Part shown: positions 6,960-7,615 of the stretch, piece by piece
Position numbering within the stretch: the stretch's first letter is position 1
Layout of the letters: every line of letters begins with the position of its first letter
Assembly (NCBI GenBank): GCA_043820265.1
Contig: JBDREA010000065.1
Span: 1-7,615, forward strand
Origin: JBDREA01 sp043820265
Lineage (GTDB): Archaea > Altiarchaeota > Altiarchaeia > IMC4 > JBDREA01
Direction: 5' to 3'
DNA length: 7,615 nt
Program-made: the position numbers and the translations under genes
Notes under the pieces: generated by a model
What the model was told of the DNA's origin: nothing
The model's input: only the letters and a program-made list of their open reading frames with translations
Databases searched by the model: none

Positions 6960-7534
6960 TCCAGCCACCTACGAATTTTCTTACTGCCCCTGCTGCTGAA
7001 CTGGTCAATATATTGTTGCAGTTTTTCATCATTGAGGTTTTTTCGGATTTCGTCGATGATGCTTGGGGGTGGCTGGTTGAGGTATACCCAGTCGATGAGC
7101 GCCTTCTCAGGTGTTGCGACAAATGCGTAGCTTTCGCTCTTCTTATGTTTTTCGTAGCCAAAAAAGAGGCTGGGAGGAATCTTGTGGTATATGATGCCTA
7201 GATGTTCGTATCGTCTACTGTTTTTAGGGGAAACACACTCAACGTATGCAGGCACTTGTGTGATGATATTGTGGAAATTGAGGGCAGATGTCATTGAGAC
7301 GTACGCGGGTTCGAAAAGCTGGCTTGCCACGACAAAATCATCGTCTGTGAAAGAAATCCTGCCTCTGAGGGCCCTTGTTGCGAGTCCTTTTTCCACTAGC
7401 CTAGATGCGTAGACATTCACGATAGCCCTGGGTTTATTGAGGAGCTGGGCTAATTGCTGGGTCGTGTATACCGAGCGGCCACTGGTTCGTGCGCGGTCTC
7501 GTATTTCGTACAGATTCAGCACTTTCATTGTCAT
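6956..7534 (-). CDS. abiEi: AbiEi-family antitoxin and transcriptional repressor
   Basis: The 192-residue protein is the antitoxin partner of the adjacent AbiEii. Residues about 20-60 form a winged helix-turn-helix (VYTTQQLAQLLNKPRAIVNV, then SRLVEKGLATRALRGRISF). The C-terminal part has the family pattern: PAYVSMTSALNFHNIITQVP, a beta segment with GIIYHKIPPSLFFGY, and ATPEKALIDWVYL. Known AbiEi proteins bind inverted repeats in their own promoter and repress the operon, and the 22-bp palindrome just ahead of this gene fits that. The ATG at 7534 lies 3 nt after the palindrome; a second ATG at 7528 (MKVLN) is equally possible, and neither has a clear Shine-Dalgarno site. The stop overlaps the toxin start in ATGA, as expected for balanced antitoxin and toxin production. 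Confidence 0.9.
   Translation of the reverse strand: MTMKVLNLYEIRDRARTSGRSVYTTQQLAQLLNKPRAIVNVYASRLVEKGLATRALRGRISFTDDDFVVASQLFEPAYVSMTSALNFHNIITQVPAYVECVSPKNSRRYEHLGIIYHKIPPSLFFGYEKHKKSESYAFVATPEKALIDWVYLNQPPPSIIDEIRKNLNDEKLQQYIDQFSSRGSKKIRRWLE
6965..6970 (-). promoter_or_regulatory. Ribosome binding site deciding the AbiEii start
   Basis: AGGTGG on the minus strand ends 5 nt before the ATG at 6959. It contains the competing GTG codon (6968-6966), so it supports the shorter protein. Confidence 0.7.
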
Positions 7535-7537
7535 ACG

Positions 7538-7559
7538 GAAATAACAATATTGTTATTTC
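7538..7559 (-). promoter_or_regulatory. Perfect 22-bp palindrome, probable AbiEi operator
   Basis: The half-site GAAATAACAAT is followed at once by its exact reverse complement, giving a gapless perfect palindrome of 22 bp. It sits between the predicted transcription start and the abiEi ATG (3 nt away), so a bound repressor would block initiation or early elongation. Binding by AbiEi is inferred from the family's known autoregulation. In RNA it could also form a hairpin beside the start codon. Confidence 0.75.
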
Positions 7560-7584
7560 TGTGTGATATTAATTAACATTCAGA

Positions 7585-7592
7585 TATATAAA
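7585..7592 (-). promoter_or_regulatory. Archaeal TATA box (TTTATATA) of the abiE operon
   Basis: The minus strand carries TTTATATA, an exact match to the archaeal box A consensus. A start 25-27 bases downstream would fall near 7560-7564, just ahead of the palindrome, leaving a leader of about 30 nt. The surrounding region is AT-rich, which lowers certainty somewhat. Confidence 0.6.
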
Positions 7593-7598
7593 ATAACA
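7591..7598. repeat. Extra operator half-site overlapping the TATA box
   Basis: AAATAACA here repeats 8 bp of the palindrome half-site (7539-7546) in the same orientation, 52 bp away, close to five helical turns. It overlaps the upstream edge of the TATA box. It could be an auxiliary AbiEi site, but 8-bp matches in AT-rich DNA arise easily by chance. Confidence 0.35.
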
Positions 7599-7615
7599 TA
7601 TGAAACGCGACACAG

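Noticed and set aside
6960..6968. GTG at 6968 as the AbiEii start
   Set aside because: It lies within the AGGTGG ribosome binding site of the ATG at 6959, which also forms the ATGA overlap with the antitoxin stop.
6751..7161. Minus-strand open frame of 136 codons across abiEi and abiEii
   Set aside because: It is an alternative frame over both genes, Arg/Ser/His-rich and without a domain, while the two overlapping frames carry AbiE motifs.
7538..7559. The palindrome as a transcription terminator or mobile-element end
   Set aside because: It is AT-rich, sits between promoter and start codon, has no transposase or target duplication nearby, and is best explained as an operator.

Overview
The window looks like a piece of an archaeal chromosome. 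This rests on three things: an exact TTTATATA box A upstream of the rightmost gene, GGTG-type ribosome binding sites in front of several genes, and two lipoprotein leaders ending in the SGCI form common in archaea. The de novo pyrimidine genes include the two-subunit (class 1B) dihydroorotate dehydrogenase, which is found in many archaea and in Firmicutes. I cannot name the lineage from the sequence alone. Every supportable gene is on the minus strand, so transcription runs from right (7615) to left (1).

Right end (about 7615 to 6204): an AbiE-type toxin-antitoxin pair. The antitoxin/repressor AbiEi is followed by the nucleotidyltransferase toxin AbiEii, which starts within an ATGA overlap. 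A perfect 22-bp palindrome lies between the predicted promoter and the antitoxin start, and is probably the autoregulatory operator. An additional half-site lies 52 bp further upstream, against the TATA box.

Middle (6190 to 2451): a 58-bp gap, then a compact pyrimidine operon in the order pyrD, pyrK, pyrC, pyrE. The encoded enzymes are dihydroorotate dehydrogenase catalytic and electron-transfer subunits, dihydroorotase and orotate phosphoribosyltransferase. Together they convert carbamoyl-aspartate to OMP; pyrB, pyrI and pyrF are not in the window. The pyrC frame is broken at a run of seven A. One extra A there would restore a complete 440-residue dihydroorotase. The run sits in the exact phase of an A_AAA_AAA slippery heptamer, with two small hairpins downstream, so an assembly error, a true pseudogene and recoding all need to be considered.

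Left end (2438 to 1): two secreted lipoprotein genes continue the operon with a 12-bp gap and then an ATGA overlap. The first is an unrecognised 286-residue lipoprotein. The second is a large lipoprotein running off the window, with four repeat modules, three of which carry an Asp-rich calcium-loop-like motif. Their link to pyrimidine synthesis is unexplained. No RNA genes, insertion sequences or CRISPR arrays were seen, and no stretch over 300 bases lacks a gene.
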